Assembly: GCA_026075535.2 (NCBI GenBank) | Contig: AP026538.1 | Span: 11,718,001-11,782,000, forward strand | Direction: 5' to 3' | Source of the DNA: Tricholoma matsutake | Taxonomy: Eukaryota > Basidiomycota > Agaricomycetes > Agaricales > Tricholomataceae | DNA length: 64,000 nt | Shown here: piece after piece, positions 1-11,569 of the stretch | How the letters are laid out: the number at the start of each line of letters is the position of its first letter | Position numbering within the stretch: the first letter of the stretch is position 1 | The notes under the pieces: model-generated | What the model saw: the letters and a program-made list of their open reading frames with translations, nothing else | Databases searched by the model: none | Told to the model about the DNA's origin: nothing | Position numbers and translations under genes: made by a program

Positions 1-400
1 GGATGAAAACCATCTCATAGTCGGAGGGTGTGAATTACCCCATTTAGAAGATGGAAGTCATCCCAAGGGATAAATTCAATGGGGTATGAATACAGACAGA
101 TTTTGAGGTGTTTTCAACCTCTTAACTCATCCACTCTGAGGGGGAATTTTCACAACTTTTAGGGTATGTTTTTCCCTGAAAATCAGATGATTTTTATTCT
201 TTTTCAATGGCCACAAAGGATGGAAATTCTACCCAAAACAGATGACTTTCTACTCAATTCCTTCACCTCAGTGGCTGAATTACTGGATGATTTTCCACAT
301 CCATGGGTCTCACTGTGCTATGAATTTCTGGCTGAAAACATGCACAAGGTTGGGAAAACATAATCTACCACTTTGGCACTTTCCGGCCCTCTGTATGGCC
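1..400. other. No gene recognised; flank of split ORF X
   Basis: No convincing reading frame, repeat or motif is seen here. By position it lies just beyond the stop of split ORF X (stop near 400 on the minus strand), so it may be a 3' flank of that locus. Confidence 0.4.
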
Positions 401-562
401 TCAATTGAGCTTATGTGCAAATGGTGGGAATATACAAATTGTTGTACACACCTCATAGCCTCCACCTATTGCTGTCCAGGGGCTTGATGTTGTGCTGCTT
501 TCATCTGGGCTGTTAAACAATGGTGTATTATGCTTGGGTGGACTGTCAACCAATATTGGTTG
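401..562 (-). pseudogene. Split ORF X, distal fragment
   Basis: A minus-strand open frame enters at 562 and stops near 401. It ends exactly at the target-site duplication (GGTTG, 558-562) of the family C gypsy element. Its reading frame is continuous with the plus-strand frame that ends at 22094: with the element removed, ...DTNRQP is followed in frame by ILVDSPPKHN.... The residues are rich in Ser, Pro and Thr, and no domain is recognised. Function unknown. It may belong to an old DNA transposon gene or a host gene. The evidence that it is one gene cut in two is the shared 5-bp duplication plus the maintained frame; the identity of the gene is not established. Confidence 0.55.
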
Positions 563-1862
563 TGTAGTAAAGTGGAGGGGTAGACTTACATCACACACTG
601 CAAGAACACGATTAATGTTGATGATACTCAACCCAGGAAAACCACCAAAACAGCCGATGAGGCAATTGATGATATTTGCGACGAGTCAGAGGAAGGGAGT
701 GAGACATTCCGAATGTTTGTAGTCAAACCTATGGAAAGATAACTAGTGGGTACTAGTCGCAAAGGTAGTGCTATAGGGGATGAAGGTATTTGATGCAGTC
801 CGATGGGGTATCAATCAATATCGAGGATGATTGACAAGATTGACAATGAACGAGTTCTATCGCTGATGGTCGAAGTGTGAGTTCCAAGGACCTTTTGATG
901 GGTCAAAAGGATCTGAAGGCTATAACTGATGGCTAGGACATATTGGAAGGGTTGCTAGTGCTAACGATCAGAGGATCATAGGAAGATCGATGACGACGAT
1001 GGTCGTAGAGTTTTCTCGTCGATCAAGAAAACTCATAGAAGTTTAGATTGTTTTAGAGGATAGATCTGATTCTTAGAACTTAATACGAGATGATAGGTGA
1101 AGACAATTTCTCTCTTTCCAAGTAGATACTACAGAGTTTTATATGTTTTAAAGAAACTTCCTATAATGGAATGAGAAACATGTGTAGAACATGAGGCAAA
1201 AGATATGAGTTAAGACACAAGGCCAAAAAGGAGACTGGAATCTGAACAAGAAAGATATATATCATATGATGAAAGAGTAATAAAGGGTATAGAACTAAAA
1301 GGGGACTGTCCTTTGTGTATAAACCATGCTAAGTCTCCCAATAATGCGTCCATCAGGTTCTGTGCATGATAGGGACTTGGAACAAGGCTGACCTACTATC
1401 AGCAGGTTTGAGCATGAGTTGGAATACTTCCTGGTGCATGGTATTCCACCATATAGATAACAAATGTGGCGCCTGATGTCGCTCACAGTCTCTCAATATT
1501 GATCGATGACGCTCGACGATGTTTGATTGCATTCAATACGATGCTTGATCGCATTCAATACGATGCTCAATTGTGTTTGATATGATGCTCGACGATGTTC
1601 GATTGCATTTGATATGATATTGCGCTTGGTAGACTTGGTCGGGAGTGGTCACGCTGCTTCTGGGACCTCATGCGAGTTATCCGATGTGGTCGAAATGGTG
1701 AATTGGCCTTTGAGCTGAGGAGACAACCTATCAACATATATTTTGCTGTATGTAAAAAAGTCTGTTGTTGTAATTAAAACCGGCCCTTATAAAGGGACCA
1801 GTGGCTTGTGCAAACACTAAGTAGATATATGTAAAGACTGGACATCACCCTGGATCACTACA
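563..1862 (-). repeat. 3' LTR of gypsy C1, interrupted by a solo LTR
   Basis: Outer boundaries are TGTAGT at 563-568 and ACTACA at 1857-1862, a perfect 6-bp inverted terminus. Removing the inserted solo LTR (619-1733) and one 4-bp duplication leaves about 181 bp, matching the 182-bp LTR at 22095-22276, of which it is the reverse complement. It contains the same TATA-like stretch (CCCTTATAAAGGG). A purine-rich tract (minus strand AGAAGGGGAGAA) abuts its inner end at 1863-1874, as expected for a 3' LTR. The outer flank GGTTG (558-562) is the reverse complement of CAACC at 22090-22094, so this is the missing 3' LTR of the element that starts at 22095. Confidence 0.9.
619..1733 (-). repeat. Solo LTR, gypsy family E (copy a)
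   Basis: A 1.1-kb LTR with termini TGAT...ATCA, read on the minus strand. It matches 55161-56336, 5594-6758 (inverted) and 63476-64000. It sits inside the 3' LTR of gypsy C1: the uninterrupted LTR at 22200-22230 reads through the insertion point. Flanks are ATGT (615-618) and ACAT (1734-1737). Both can derive from ACGT by one CpG-to-TpG or CpG-to-CpA change, so a decayed 4-bp TSD is inferred. No internal region is present. Confidence 0.85.
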
Positions 1863-1874
1863 TTCTCCCCTTCT
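1863..1874 (-). other. Polypurine tract of gypsy C1
   Basis: On the minus strand the sequence AGAAGGGGAGAA lies directly before the LTR start TGTAGT. This is the standard position of the plus-strand primer of LTR retroelements. A 10-bp inverted repeat (GGCTTGGACC/GGTCCAAGCC) lies just inside it near 1873-1895. Confidence 0.75.
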
Positions 1875-4628
1875 GGCTTGGACCCATGGTCCAAGCCAAA
1901 ACCCCAAAGAAACAAGATATGTACAGGAAAATTCCAATGAGATCGGTTGATGTCTTCACCATGATGGCAGGAAGGAAACTAAGTCCCAAAGTGACAGGGT
2001 GATGGAAATCCATTCTGCATCAGAGCGGGGTGGAGATGAGAGTCGTGCAAGAACTTATTTTGCCTCCTTGCCACATAGGGAGGAGGTGGAAGGCAAGGGT
2101 TCTGTATCAACAGGGTCATCAAGATCCATCCCGCATCCAAGTGGAGTGGAGAGAATAGTGGGGGTTAGAGGAGCCATGGTTTGGGAGACAGGGTCAGAGG
2201 AACATGGGAAGGCCCAGGTGACTGTTCTTTTCCAAGGGGAGCAGTCATGGAGCCCGGCTCTTCATCAGTCTCTGACACCGAGTCAGTCTCCTCAGTGTCA
2301 TATCCATTTTTGTTTTGTCGACTTCAGGTGACCCGCGAGTTGGGGAAGCTAGACTGGATTGCTCCAGACTTGTTTGGAGCCATGCTCACGGCGGCGGCAC
2401 ATTGTCTCCTTTGATCATTCTTGGCACAATCATTATTGGCCTTGGTTCAACGCAGGGGACCCACATAGGTCCATCCCCCATCAGCATAATCTGGGGTCGC
2501 CAATACTTGGGAGGCAGTTCCTTGAACCAGCTTGGGGACTCCAGGGATCAGATTGGACTCAACCGCAATGATGGGCTGAGTAGGAATAGGATTGGTGGAT
2601 GGGGGAACGACAGCAGAGGGAACTGTCATTGTGGATGCATTGATATTCAATGGTGCCTGAGGCAAGTCAGGATGAATGGAGAGGGATCAAAAGCCAGATG
2701 GGCCCACTGGTGGGGAGACCACCGAGGTTGGAGCAGCAGGGGGAGGTGCAGTAGGAGACATGGGGTGTCAAGGTGCAGCGTGCATGGATGCTGACAACCC
2801 TGGGTGGCCGCCCAGGGGTGATGCAAGGTCGAGTGCATCAGGGTCTCATTTCCGCTTGGGAGGTGGGGGCTGAGTTAAACACCTGCTCCCTGGTGGGGCA
2901 ATCCACCACTGGGGTTCCATCATCAAAGGGGTGTTGTTGGCGTTGGGGGCAGGTAACTGCTTCAAATGTCAGAGAACGTCTGAAGCTGGAGCCAAGTCTT
3001 CTTCACATTGCGACTCCACTGCCCTGGTGACCCATCCTAGCCCATAATGATAAGCTTCTCTGATCTCATGGTCAGAGACTCCCAGAAGAGCGAGATGGTG
3101 AACCACATCCTTGATGGTGATGTTGGGAGAAATGTTTGACATAAACTGTCAATCATGCCAAATGCTCAGAGATAGGTGTAGCTCTTGGCAGGTCCTTCAG
3201 TATAACCTGGGGGTACAGAACACTTCTGCCAGGAGTAGTTGTAATAGTTGTTTTTGCTTCTGGGGAATCCCAGAAGGAATCTGTTGCCTCATGGGGAGCA
3301 TTCCTCAAACATGAGGGAGGCTAACTCGCGAGTAATCCAGTATCAACCCAGGGGCATTCCGGAATTGAAATAGTTGGTGATGCATAAACTGTGCCCAGGA
3401 CTCTGGTGATTCATTGACCAGAGGCTGAGGCATCCAGTCAGGGTCCTGGAGTCGGTGGATTCCCTTAGCTGACTGGTGCTCCATGGGCAACCACTTGGGA
3501 AGTCTCCAGGTCACAATTGCATGGCTCATGAGCAACATGCGAGCCGCAGGGGCAGTTAGACTGGCCATGGGTACATACATACAACTGGGCCCATCGAAGG
3601 TCCAGTTCATTTCCTTCTCATTGGGCAGCCACCACCCAGCGATTGAACTCCACTGTACTTTGGGGCAGTTCTGGGGCCGTAGACGGGGGTTCCCTAGGAG
3701 CGGGTACCCAGTTGGCAGACCGGGTACTGGAGAGGGATGAGACCTGGAGGTGATGTTTCGGAGAGGTGGGCAGAAGTGGTGGGTAGTGGATGGCTTTCAC
3801 ATCCACATCCATAGCATCGATGGGGGTTCGAGGAGGATGGGAAGGACCAGTGGGCAGAGCAGCAGGCCTTGAAGCATCACCTGCCTAGTTGGATTGAACA
3901 AGGGACCCAGAGACTGGGGAAGGCTCGCGAGTGCGGGATCTCTTAGTGGGCCGGTCTTCTCACCGTCGGTCCACCTGATCCTTGAGGCTGTGAATCTTAG
4001 CCTTGGGGTTGGCGATCTCATCGTTGTAGCTGTCGTATGTCTGCTCAGCGGTGCATCTGACTTCTGCCATGAGGTCTCAGTCTCATCGATCCCAAGCCTC
4101 AAAGTAGTCCCTGTCCTGTTCGAATTCGTGCTGGTACATGTGCATCGCATAGGCCTTGCATACTTCACATCCTACCCAGTGAACTATGACACCCAGGTGA
4201 CTATCATACCTCCACTCCTCCCTAGGGGGGGCGGTCCTTGTTTCTCATCTCTGATCAACTCTCGCATACTCAACGGAGCCACCAGTTGATGGAGACCATC
4301 TTCTCCTATCCTCTCTCCTTGAGCCTTGTGGTTCAAATTCTCTCCTCACTTCCCTCCTCAAACCTTGCAGTTTGAGGTCCCTCCTCCTCCCTCCTATCCC
4401 TCCCCCTTTGAGGTACATCGCCCTCACAAAAACGGTGAAATGTTGGCGAGTCATCCATTGAGTAGTCGTCGGACTGGCCATCCATGATGAATGGTTGGAC
4501 TTGAAGAAAGAAAAGAAAAAAAATTGATTCAACTCCGCTGGTCAACTGTACAGTACCTTCCCATGCCTCAGGAAAAACATGACAGTCATGCCTGAAGAGT
4601 TCGAATCTTCCCACCATTGTGGAAGATG
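1863..4628 (-). pseudogene. Gypsy C1 distal region: accessory third ORF, decayed
   Basis: This is the part of gypsy C1 downstream of integrase, displaced from 22095-29567 by the inversion. Minus-strand frames near 4617-4245 start close to the junction. Further on come a Cys-His-bearing stretch (CEVCKAYAMHMYQH, near 4170-4120), a probable coiled coil ending in a basic KRSR stretch (near 4080-3930), a long Pro/Ser-rich linker, and a better conserved block near 3430-3300 (ESPESWAQFMHH). Several stops and frame changes break it. I believe sense-strand accessory ORFs like this occur after pol in some Agaricomycete gypsy elements, but I know of no assigned function. The region ends at the polypurine tract beside the 3' LTR. 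Confidence 0.6.
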
Positions 4629-4633
4629 CCAGG

Positions 4634-5035
4634 TGTTAGGGCGACACCCACTATCTGCTAGCTAAGACCATGCAGGTTCTCTCTACAAGAAGGGGGCAGG
4701 ATCCATGCTCGTGATGGGGGAACTGACGGTTTTGATGCAAGGGGTTATTAATAGGTGAGTTTGTTGAGATAGGCCTTTCACACCAAAAATGTAGGTGGAA
4801 TACCTAAGAGAACACAACTGAGGTCCCCTAGGCATATATTTAGGGTTTATATACTATGTTACATATATTGTACATTGTTGTTACCAATGCACTCATACAT
4901 GCACATCCATATTGATGCATGCGAAATAAAATTCTCATGCTATCAAAGTGTAGCATCATTTGGCGTCATGTAGCATAATTCGACATAATAAAATAAAAAT
5001 GAAATTTTATTAGGTAATGGGGTGGTTTCCTAACA
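4634..5035 (-). repeat. 3' LTR of chromovirus A
   Basis: 402 bp, plus-strand termini TGTTA...TAACA. It pairs with the LTR at 11570-11971 and matches those at 29568, 36138 and 54026. In roughly the first 165 bp compared by eye with 11570, about 15 of 17 mismatches are transitions. A polypurine tract (minus strand AAAAGGGGGGTAA, near 5036-5048) abuts its inner end. Confidence 0.95.
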
Positions 5036-5046
5036 TTACCCCCCTT

Positions 5047-5589
5047 TTATGCCTCGACTTCCAGGCAAGAAAATATTGTGTCTGTCCCCTCTGTGAAATT
5101 TTGGTAAGGCCAGAATCTCATCCCCTCATACACCATTCTCGCAATGCGACGCAGAGCATTTGGATTATGTTTAAAGAATTGGGTGATTGCGTTGCATGCT
5201 CGCTTACAATTCTCTTTGGGCTCCCACAAATTATTTTTGTTGGTATAGTTTTTCCACTTTATTAAGAACTCCAATTTGTTCCATCGAAGTCGTGAGTCTA
5301 AAATTTCTTCAACTACATATTCTGGAGCACCTTCTACTATTATTGGAGGTTGTGGAGTAGTTTATTGGCCAGGAATAGTGGGTGGGCGGTAAGGGCATAG
5401 GAGGGATACATTAATCTCGGGATCAATCTTGAATGATCGGGGTAATTTTAGCACTACCACATTAGGTGAGATCACTTTAGAGATTGCATATAGGCCAACT
5501 TGTTTCTCCGTGAGTTTCCTCGAAGGTTGTGGAATATTCAGGTCCTTGGTACTTAGCCACACCAAGTCACCAACTTTGTACTCTGGAGC
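5047..5589 (-). pseudogene. Integrase C-terminus and chromodomain, chromovirus A
   Basis: This is the 3' end of pol. The frame near 5565-5362 carries the integrase C-terminal region (VWLSTKDLNIP..., INVSLLCPYRPP). The frame 5274-5047 carries a chromodomain with the hallmark LIKWKNY and WEPKENC motifs, then a tail ending LEVEA and a stop beside the polypurine tract. In fungal chromoviruses this module guides integration to modified chromatin. It is separated from the rest of integrase by the nested solo LTR at 5594-6758. One stop lies between the two open stretches. The intact counterpart in B is at 35580-36126. Confidence 0.9.
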
Positions 5590-5593
5590 GCGC

Positions 5594-6758
5594 TGATAGG
5601 TCGTCTCCTTGGCTCAAGGACCGATTCACCACTTTAGCATCATTCTAATCACATGGGCTAACTCCTATGACATCCCAGATGCAGCACAACCCAGTCTATC
5701 AATCATGATATCATATCGACTGCGTCGAAACATCACCAGCGACATCAATCATATCAAGAGCCCACATTGCACAACCTTAGGACTACCCCGAAAGTCCCTA
5801 AGATCCCCCTACACAACCATCGAACATCCCTGATCAACTTCGAACAGCCACAACCGCGATCAAGCATTGTCGACCATTGTCGAGCATCATCGATCAATAT
5901 CAAGAAACTACGAGCGACATTGGGTGCCACCTTCATTATCTAAATGGTGGAAGACCATGCACTAGGATGTATTCCAACTCGTGCTCAACCCTGCTGATCA
6001 TAGGTCAGCCTCGTGCCAAGTCCCTATCGCACACAGAACCCGCGGGATGCATTATTGCAAGACTTAGCGCAGTTTATACACAAAGGACAGTCTCTTTTAG
6101 TCCTTTCCTTTTATTACTCTTTCATCATATGATATATATCTTTCTTGTTTGGATTCCAGTCTCCTTTATGGCCTTGTGCCTTAACTCATATCTTTTGCCT
6201 CATGTTCTACACATGTTTCTCATTCCATTTTAGGAAGTTTCTTTAAAACATATAAAACTCTGTAGTATCTACTTGGAAATAACAAGAAATCATCTTCACA
6301 TATCGTCTCGTATACAGTTTTAAGCATCCAATCAACTTTCTAAAAACAATCTAAGTCTATGGGTTTTCTCGATTGATGAGAAACCTCTGCAATTGTCACA
6401 TCCTCAATCCTCCCTCGATCCTCTCGTCATTAGCTCTAGTAACCCTTCCAACACTTCATAGCCATTTGCCACACCCTTCGTATACTATTGACCTATCAAA
6501 AGGTCCCCAGAATTCACATATCGACCATCGATGATAAACTCATTCACTGTTGATCTCGTCAATCGATACTCGATCGGACTGCGCGGAATGCCTTCGTCTC
6601 TCATAACACTACCTTCACAACTAGTACCAACAGGTCATATTTCCATTGGTTGGGCCACAAACATTTGGAACAACTTGCAACCTTCCTCTGACTCGTCGCA
6701 AATATCATCAATTGCCTCATCGGCAGTTTAGGTGGTTTTCCTGGGTTGAGTATTATCA
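5594..6758 (+). repeat. Solo LTR, gypsy family E (copy b)
   Basis: 1165 bp, termini TGATAGG...TATCA, inserted in the integrase region of chromovirus A opposite to A's transcription. Flanks are GCGC (5590-5593) and GCAT (6759-6762). Aligning the empty site with B (near 35580) gives the same length, with differences only at CpG positions, so a 4-bp GCGC TSD with CpG decay is inferred. Confidence 0.9.
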
Positions 6759-6762
6759 GCAT

Positions 6763-7791
6763 GCTCGAGTACGATCTGCGTGTTGCATCATGTCATCACA
6801 TGCTTTCTTCAATGCTGCCTCTGCTTCCTCTTGTACCTTTTGCATCTTAGATACAAAGTCTTCTACCAACTGTACTTTGACTTCCCTTCTGGGTTCTACT
6901 CCCATGCGAGGATGCTATCCATAATGTGCGAAAAAGGGTGACATACGAGTAGCCGAATGGAATTTGTTATTGTGGGAAAATTCAGCAATTGCCAGCCATT
7001 CGGGCCAGTTGGTTTGTTGGTAGTTGACAAACATACGTAGGTACTGCTCCAACTCTCTATGTCTGCCCATCAGTCTGCAGGTGATATGCTGTAGATAATT
7101 TAGCATGAATCCCCAATATGTTGTTCAGTTCTCACATAAATGCGGAAGCAAATTGTGGTCCACGATCAGAGATAACAGTATCGGGTAACCCATGTAACTG
7201 CTATACCTGATTTAGATAGAGGCACGCCAAGCCCAATGATGAGGTTTCTGTAGTAGTAGGAATAATATGGACCTCCTTTGTGAAGCGGTCACATACTATG
7301 AATATTGCATCGTACCCTTGAGCTTTGGGTAATCCAGTAATAAGATCCACAGATATATCTCACCACGGTGCTTTAGGTATAGGGTTTGGCATTAATTTTC
7401 CTGCAGGTTTCTCTGGAAATTTCTTCCCCCTCATGCACATATCACATCTATCCACATACCCCAACACATACTTTGAAATTCCGGGCCACCAATAATTTCT
7501 CATTACTAATTCCAATGTCTTCCATCTTCCTGGGTGTCTGGCAGTCAGCATATTATGATGTAACTGGACGATCTCCCTTTGCAAATACTGATCCTTCGGT
7601 ACATACACTTTTCCTCGAAACAACACCAACCCTTGTTCCTCAGCCCATTCATCTCCTCTAATATTACCTTTCTTCTCTCCCTTCAGAGCTTTCACGGCTT
7701 CCACTACTTCATTGTCCATTTCTGAACATTGTCTAATTTTAGACAACATTTCCATTTCCGAGCTATCTATTAATAGATGCCCTTGACACAT
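6763..7791 (-). pseudogene. Integrase core, chromovirus A
   Basis: The frame 7791-7360 carries the end of the RNase H linker and the zinc-binding HHCC region (QLHHNMLTARHPG, CDMCMRGKK). The catalytic core follows across 7360-6915, with PDTVISDRGPQF near 7195-7150 and the block around 7106-6915 ([13 protein letters not shown]). A stop and frame changes break it near 7360 and 7110. By comparison with B the D,D,E residues are expected in the broken part, but I do not claim all are intact. The distal portion beyond 6763 lies on the other side of the solo LTR. Confidence 0.85.
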
Positions 7792-7838
7792 AGTGCCAAT
7801 GCAAAAGTTGAGTAAGGTAACATTTTTATTGTCCTCCT

Positions 7839-8327
7839 CTACCCCCTTTTATGATCAATACGTCTGGATAATGCATCTGCTTTCCTCATTAAGCTTCCCA
7901 CTTTGTGGACCAAGTGAAAATTGAAACACAATAGGAATAGTGCCCAATGTGCTTGCCAGCGATTAAGCTTTGTAGCGGACATGAAGTATTGCAGATTTTG
8001 ATGATCCATCCAGATCTCAATCTGATGTGTACATCCCTCCAAATAATGCCTCCATGCCTCCAACACTCATATTATTCCCAACATCTCTTTGTCATGTACA
8101 TCATAATTCCTCTCTACATCATTCAACCCTCAGGACAAATATGCACAAGGATGCCATTTGTCATCTTTGCACAGCATTGATAATACCTCTCCAGTAGCAA
8201 AGTCGGATGCATCAGATTCCACTCGTAAAGGGCGTGTGAAATCCACTGGGGCTAATATTGGTCCCTCTACAAACTTCCTTTTCAACTCCTCAAACGCTGT
8301 CTGCTGCTGCTCTCCCCACCTCCACAC
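7839..8327 (-). pseudogene. RNase H domain, chromovirus A
   Basis: The frame 8327-8130 holds VESDASDFATGEVLS, the first acidic block of Ty3-type RNase H. The frame 8066-7839 holds EIWMDHQNLQYF and the ADALSR motif at the end of the domain. A frame break lies near 8120. It corresponds to 33994-34480 in B. The enzyme would remove the RNA strand during reverse transcription. Confidence 0.9.
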
Positions 8328-8336
8328 TACTCCCTT

Positions 8337-9155
8337 TCACATAAGGTTATGTAAGGGTGTGGCAATTTTAGAAAAATTGTGCACAAAGCGACAATAGTAA
8401 TTTGTGAGTCCCAAGAAGGCTTGAACCTCCTTGACACGGGTGGGTGCAGGCCAATCTGTGATTGCCTGTACCTTGATTAGATCCATTTTGATCCCGTCAG
8501 GGCTGATCAATAATCCTAGGAACTCGATCTCGCTTGCCCCAAACACACACTTCTCCGGTTTTAAAAATAGATCATTCTCTGCCAACCTCCATAACACCTC
8601 CTGCACTATTGCCTCATGATTCTCTTCATCCTCCGTAAATATCAGAATGTCATCAATAAATAATATTACCATGCCTTTGTCTATGACATTGTTGAAAATG
8701 TTATTCATCATATTTTGAAAGGTTGGGGGACTATTAGTCATCCCAAAAAACATGACAAGCGGCTTGAAGGATCCTCGATGCATGGCAAATACAGCCTTCC
8801 ACTCATCTCCTTTCTTTATTCATACATTATTGTATCCCCATCATAAATCCAATTTTGTAAAGACTTTGGCTTTTCCCACCTTGTCAATTATTTCTGAGAT
8901 CAATGGCAGGGGGTATGCATTCTTCACTGTCCACTCATTCAGGTACCTATAATCTGTACACATCCTCTTCCTTTGGTCTTTCTTTGGCACAAAGAATATT
9001 GGTGATGTCTGCAGTGATTTCGAAGGTCGTATGTATCCTTTGCACAATTGCTCCTTCAGGAATGCATCCACTTCTTCTTGTTCCATTGGAGATAATGGAT
9101 ATACCTTCGACTTTTTTGGCACAAACCCTGGCTTCATCTCGATCCTGGCTTCCAC
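8337..9155 (-). pseudogene. Reverse transcriptase, chromovirus A
   Basis: The frame 9155-8841 has [23 protein letters not shown] and VFTKLDL (first catalytic Asp). The frame 8783-8337 has FGMTNSPPTFQNMM and the catalytic FIDDILIF. The two are out of register near 8830. Upstream near 9140, a short deletion relative to B (about 10 bp) shifts the protease-RT frame. The YxDD-type box is intact here, unlike in B (FIDN). Confidence 0.92.
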
Positions 9156-10009
9156 ACTGGCATTCGCTCAGACTCCTTCTTCTGGAACACTGACAGATAT
9201 TCATGATACACTTTTGGCACCCACTCCTCCACCGGCTTCTCCACCTTCATGATATTCTTGTCCCATGACTGTCCTCCACAAATTGCTCTAAAGGTTTGCT
9301 TCTGCTCTTCTTTCTCAAGCATGAGTGGAACTTCCCCATTTGGCATTTCCTCATCCTCCACTTCCTCCATAGTAACAGAATACTTCCTTGGATGTTCTGT
9401 CTCTCTCTTTTTCCTTTTTTCCTTCTTCATCATCCTTCCATACACATTACATTCTTTAGGACAACAAGTCATTTGTACTTTCCCAGTTTTCCAATCAATT
9501 TCAGGATTATGCTTCCATAACCATGGACATCCTATTATTAGATTGGTTTTCCCACAATCGCACACTTCAAATACAGCTTGCTCCTGATGCTCCTGATACC
9601 TTAGTACCATAGTCACCTCCTCCTTGATAGTTCCTCCATGATTGACTGTTCTGTCAATAGTGTACACCATTATAGGTTGCGCCAGCTTGCATGTGTTAAT
9701 ACTGTTTCTGGTAATTAAGGACTGATTAATGAATAATCCTGTAGCACCACTATCAAGCAATGCTTCCACATCAATCGCTGCATGCATGTCCACTGTCTTC
9801 AGTCCCACAGTCAAGGTGATTTTGGGTTCTATTTGCACAGAGCGAATAAAGAATTTAGGGGTTTTTGGAAATAGTGCTCGGCAATTTTCTTGGTCATGTG
9901 ATTTCCAACAGTTGTACTCCTCCTTGATTTCCTTTTCTGATTTACTCTGAGTTTCCTTGGATACTAATACATTGTAACGATTCTGGGTCACCAATGGGGA
10001 AACCTTCAC
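9134..10009 (-). pseudogene. Aspartic protease and linker, chromovirus A
   Basis: A 291-residue open frame. The retropepsin motif LLDSGATGLF is near residue 84, with the second conserved region IIGCPWLWKHNPEIDW near residue 165. It is followed by a very acidic/basic linker (KKEKRKKRE, EEVEDEEM) leading to RT. It starts with KVSPLVTQN and lies in the -1 frame relative to the end of gag, which it overlaps. It ends after the frameshifting deletion near 9140. Confidence 0.92.
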
Positions 10010-10019
10010 TGGGAACCTT

Positions 10020-11091
10020 CCAGAAAATTCTTCTGCCTGCCTTCCTCCGGCTTCACTTCCTCAATTGTAGCTTCCCTAATCTTTCTTTTCTGCCTACAAT
10101 TCCTGGAAATATGTCCTAACTGCCCACAGTTAAAACATTTAAGTGGGGCTCATCTCCCTGCTTGATCAACCTCCATTGCCTCTGCTGGTGCTACTGACTC
10201 TGTAGCCATAGGTGTCACTGCCATGGCCAGTGGCTGTGCCCTCGGAGCTTGTACCTGAGGCGCCTTTCCTTTCTCGGACTTTCCTCCAGATGACTTTCCA
10301 AATTTACTACTTCTGTACATCAACTTTGACTCTGCCTGTTCCTGCTGATATTGCCGATCAAGGCGCATTGCCCAATTATACCACTCGTCCAATTTCTCTG
10401 GCATAGAAGGTAGTCGGTAGATAGACTTGAATAAAGAGGGATTTAATCCTGCTTTCAAAAATTCTACCAACACGGCTTCTCCCATATCCATTTGCAAAGC
10501 TTCTGCCTTGAACTACAAAATAAATTCATCCGCTGTTAGGGAACCTTGGCGCATGGTCTTTAATTTAGCATTGGCTGTCGCCTTTGGATTAGGGTCTCCA
10601 AACTGTGCCTCCAATCTCTCCAAAAATTCCTTGAAGCTTGCAAATGGTTTATTTCCCACGGCAATCTGATTAATAGCCTCGTTTCTCCAGAACTGTGCTT
10701 TCCCCCCCTGAATATATGAGAGAGCAAACATAATCCTAGACTCAGCTGTATGAAACTCTGGCTTCCTCCCATGGATGTAAAATACTATAGAGCTGATGAA
10801 GGATTTTGTATTCTCCATGGTACTGTCAAAGATTTGCGGGGGCGCGTACTTAGGTAAGCGCACTTTTCCATTTCCAGATTTCTCCACTGTCTCATCCTCC
10901 TGCAATATCCACTCCACCTCATCATCTCTTTCTCCTATCGTCTCTGGCTGTACTTCTGCTTGTCTGGGCTGTGATGCTGCCAATACTGGCACTAACTGCA
11001 ACATTTGTGCTGTAAGCGCATCAATTTTTGCCTCTAGCACTGGGGTGGGAACAGGATTAGGACCAGGATTAGAAGTTGAAGGTTTGGACAT
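10020..11091 (-). pseudogene. Gag, chromovirus A
   Basis: It starts with MSKPSTSNPGPNP at 11091, with a Pro/Ala-rich N-terminus. The conserved Ty3-type gag core follows (KSFISSIVFYIHGRK, EFLERLEAQFGDPN, LVEFLKAGLNPSLF) to 10150. A TGA (AGA-TGA-GCC) then comes just before the CCHC zinc knuckle CFNCGQLGHISRNC (about 10137-10096). An additional stop lies near 10510. The TGA before the knuckle is present at the same place in B, so it predates their divergence or is read through. Gag would form the particle and bind RNA. Confidence 0.9.
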
Positions 11092-11556
11092 AATTGTAGA
11101 ATCTGTGATGAATCACTTCTTCGACAATTCAAAAAAAAAAAATTTCAAGACCTCTCCAAACGTCTACGGGTCACGTGATATGGTTCGTCAATCATTTGTC
11201 GTTCGTCGGGCGCCTAATTTGACACTTCGGATCAACAACTCTCCCAACAGTGCCTGATCTCGGAGATATCACTGAATTTGGCTTGTAACTAAAATAGTCA
11301 TCCAAATAGAGTAATGTAAATCATAACTAAACCAGATCCAATCGGTTGTCTGGTTGCAGCTGTCCTAATGACGAGTGCTGCCTCTCGATCACTGGTGGTT
11401 GCAATGTAAGGCGAGGCCTGGCATCGGCTTACAAAAGAAAAGGTAGATTACATATATACAAGTACTTCCAGCTCGTGCCAAAAGGGTGAGTAATCAGATG
11501 TGGCACGGTGAAACAATGATGTATGTGCAAGTAAGAGAAGGTGCACTGATATGGGA

Positions 11557-11567
11557 AGTTGTGTTCT
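11557..11567 (-). other. Putative self-priming site, chromovirus A
   Basis: Two nucleotides from the 5' LTR end, the element reads AGAACACAACT (minus strand). This is the reverse complement of AGTTGTGTTCT at 11745-11755 in the LTR, about 34 bp downstream of the TATA-like box. This is the Tf1-type geometry in which the RNA 5' end primes reverse transcription. It is inferred from sequence only. Confidence 0.65.
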
Positions 11568-11569
11568 TC

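Noticed and set aside
2315..2794. 159-codon plus-strand ORF
   Set aside because: Lies opposite the accessory region of gypsy C1 with composition like other shadow frames; no domain.
9249..9587. 112-codon plus-strand ORF in chromovirus A
   Set aside because: Antisense shadow of the protease and charged linker; the same shadow appears opposite B.
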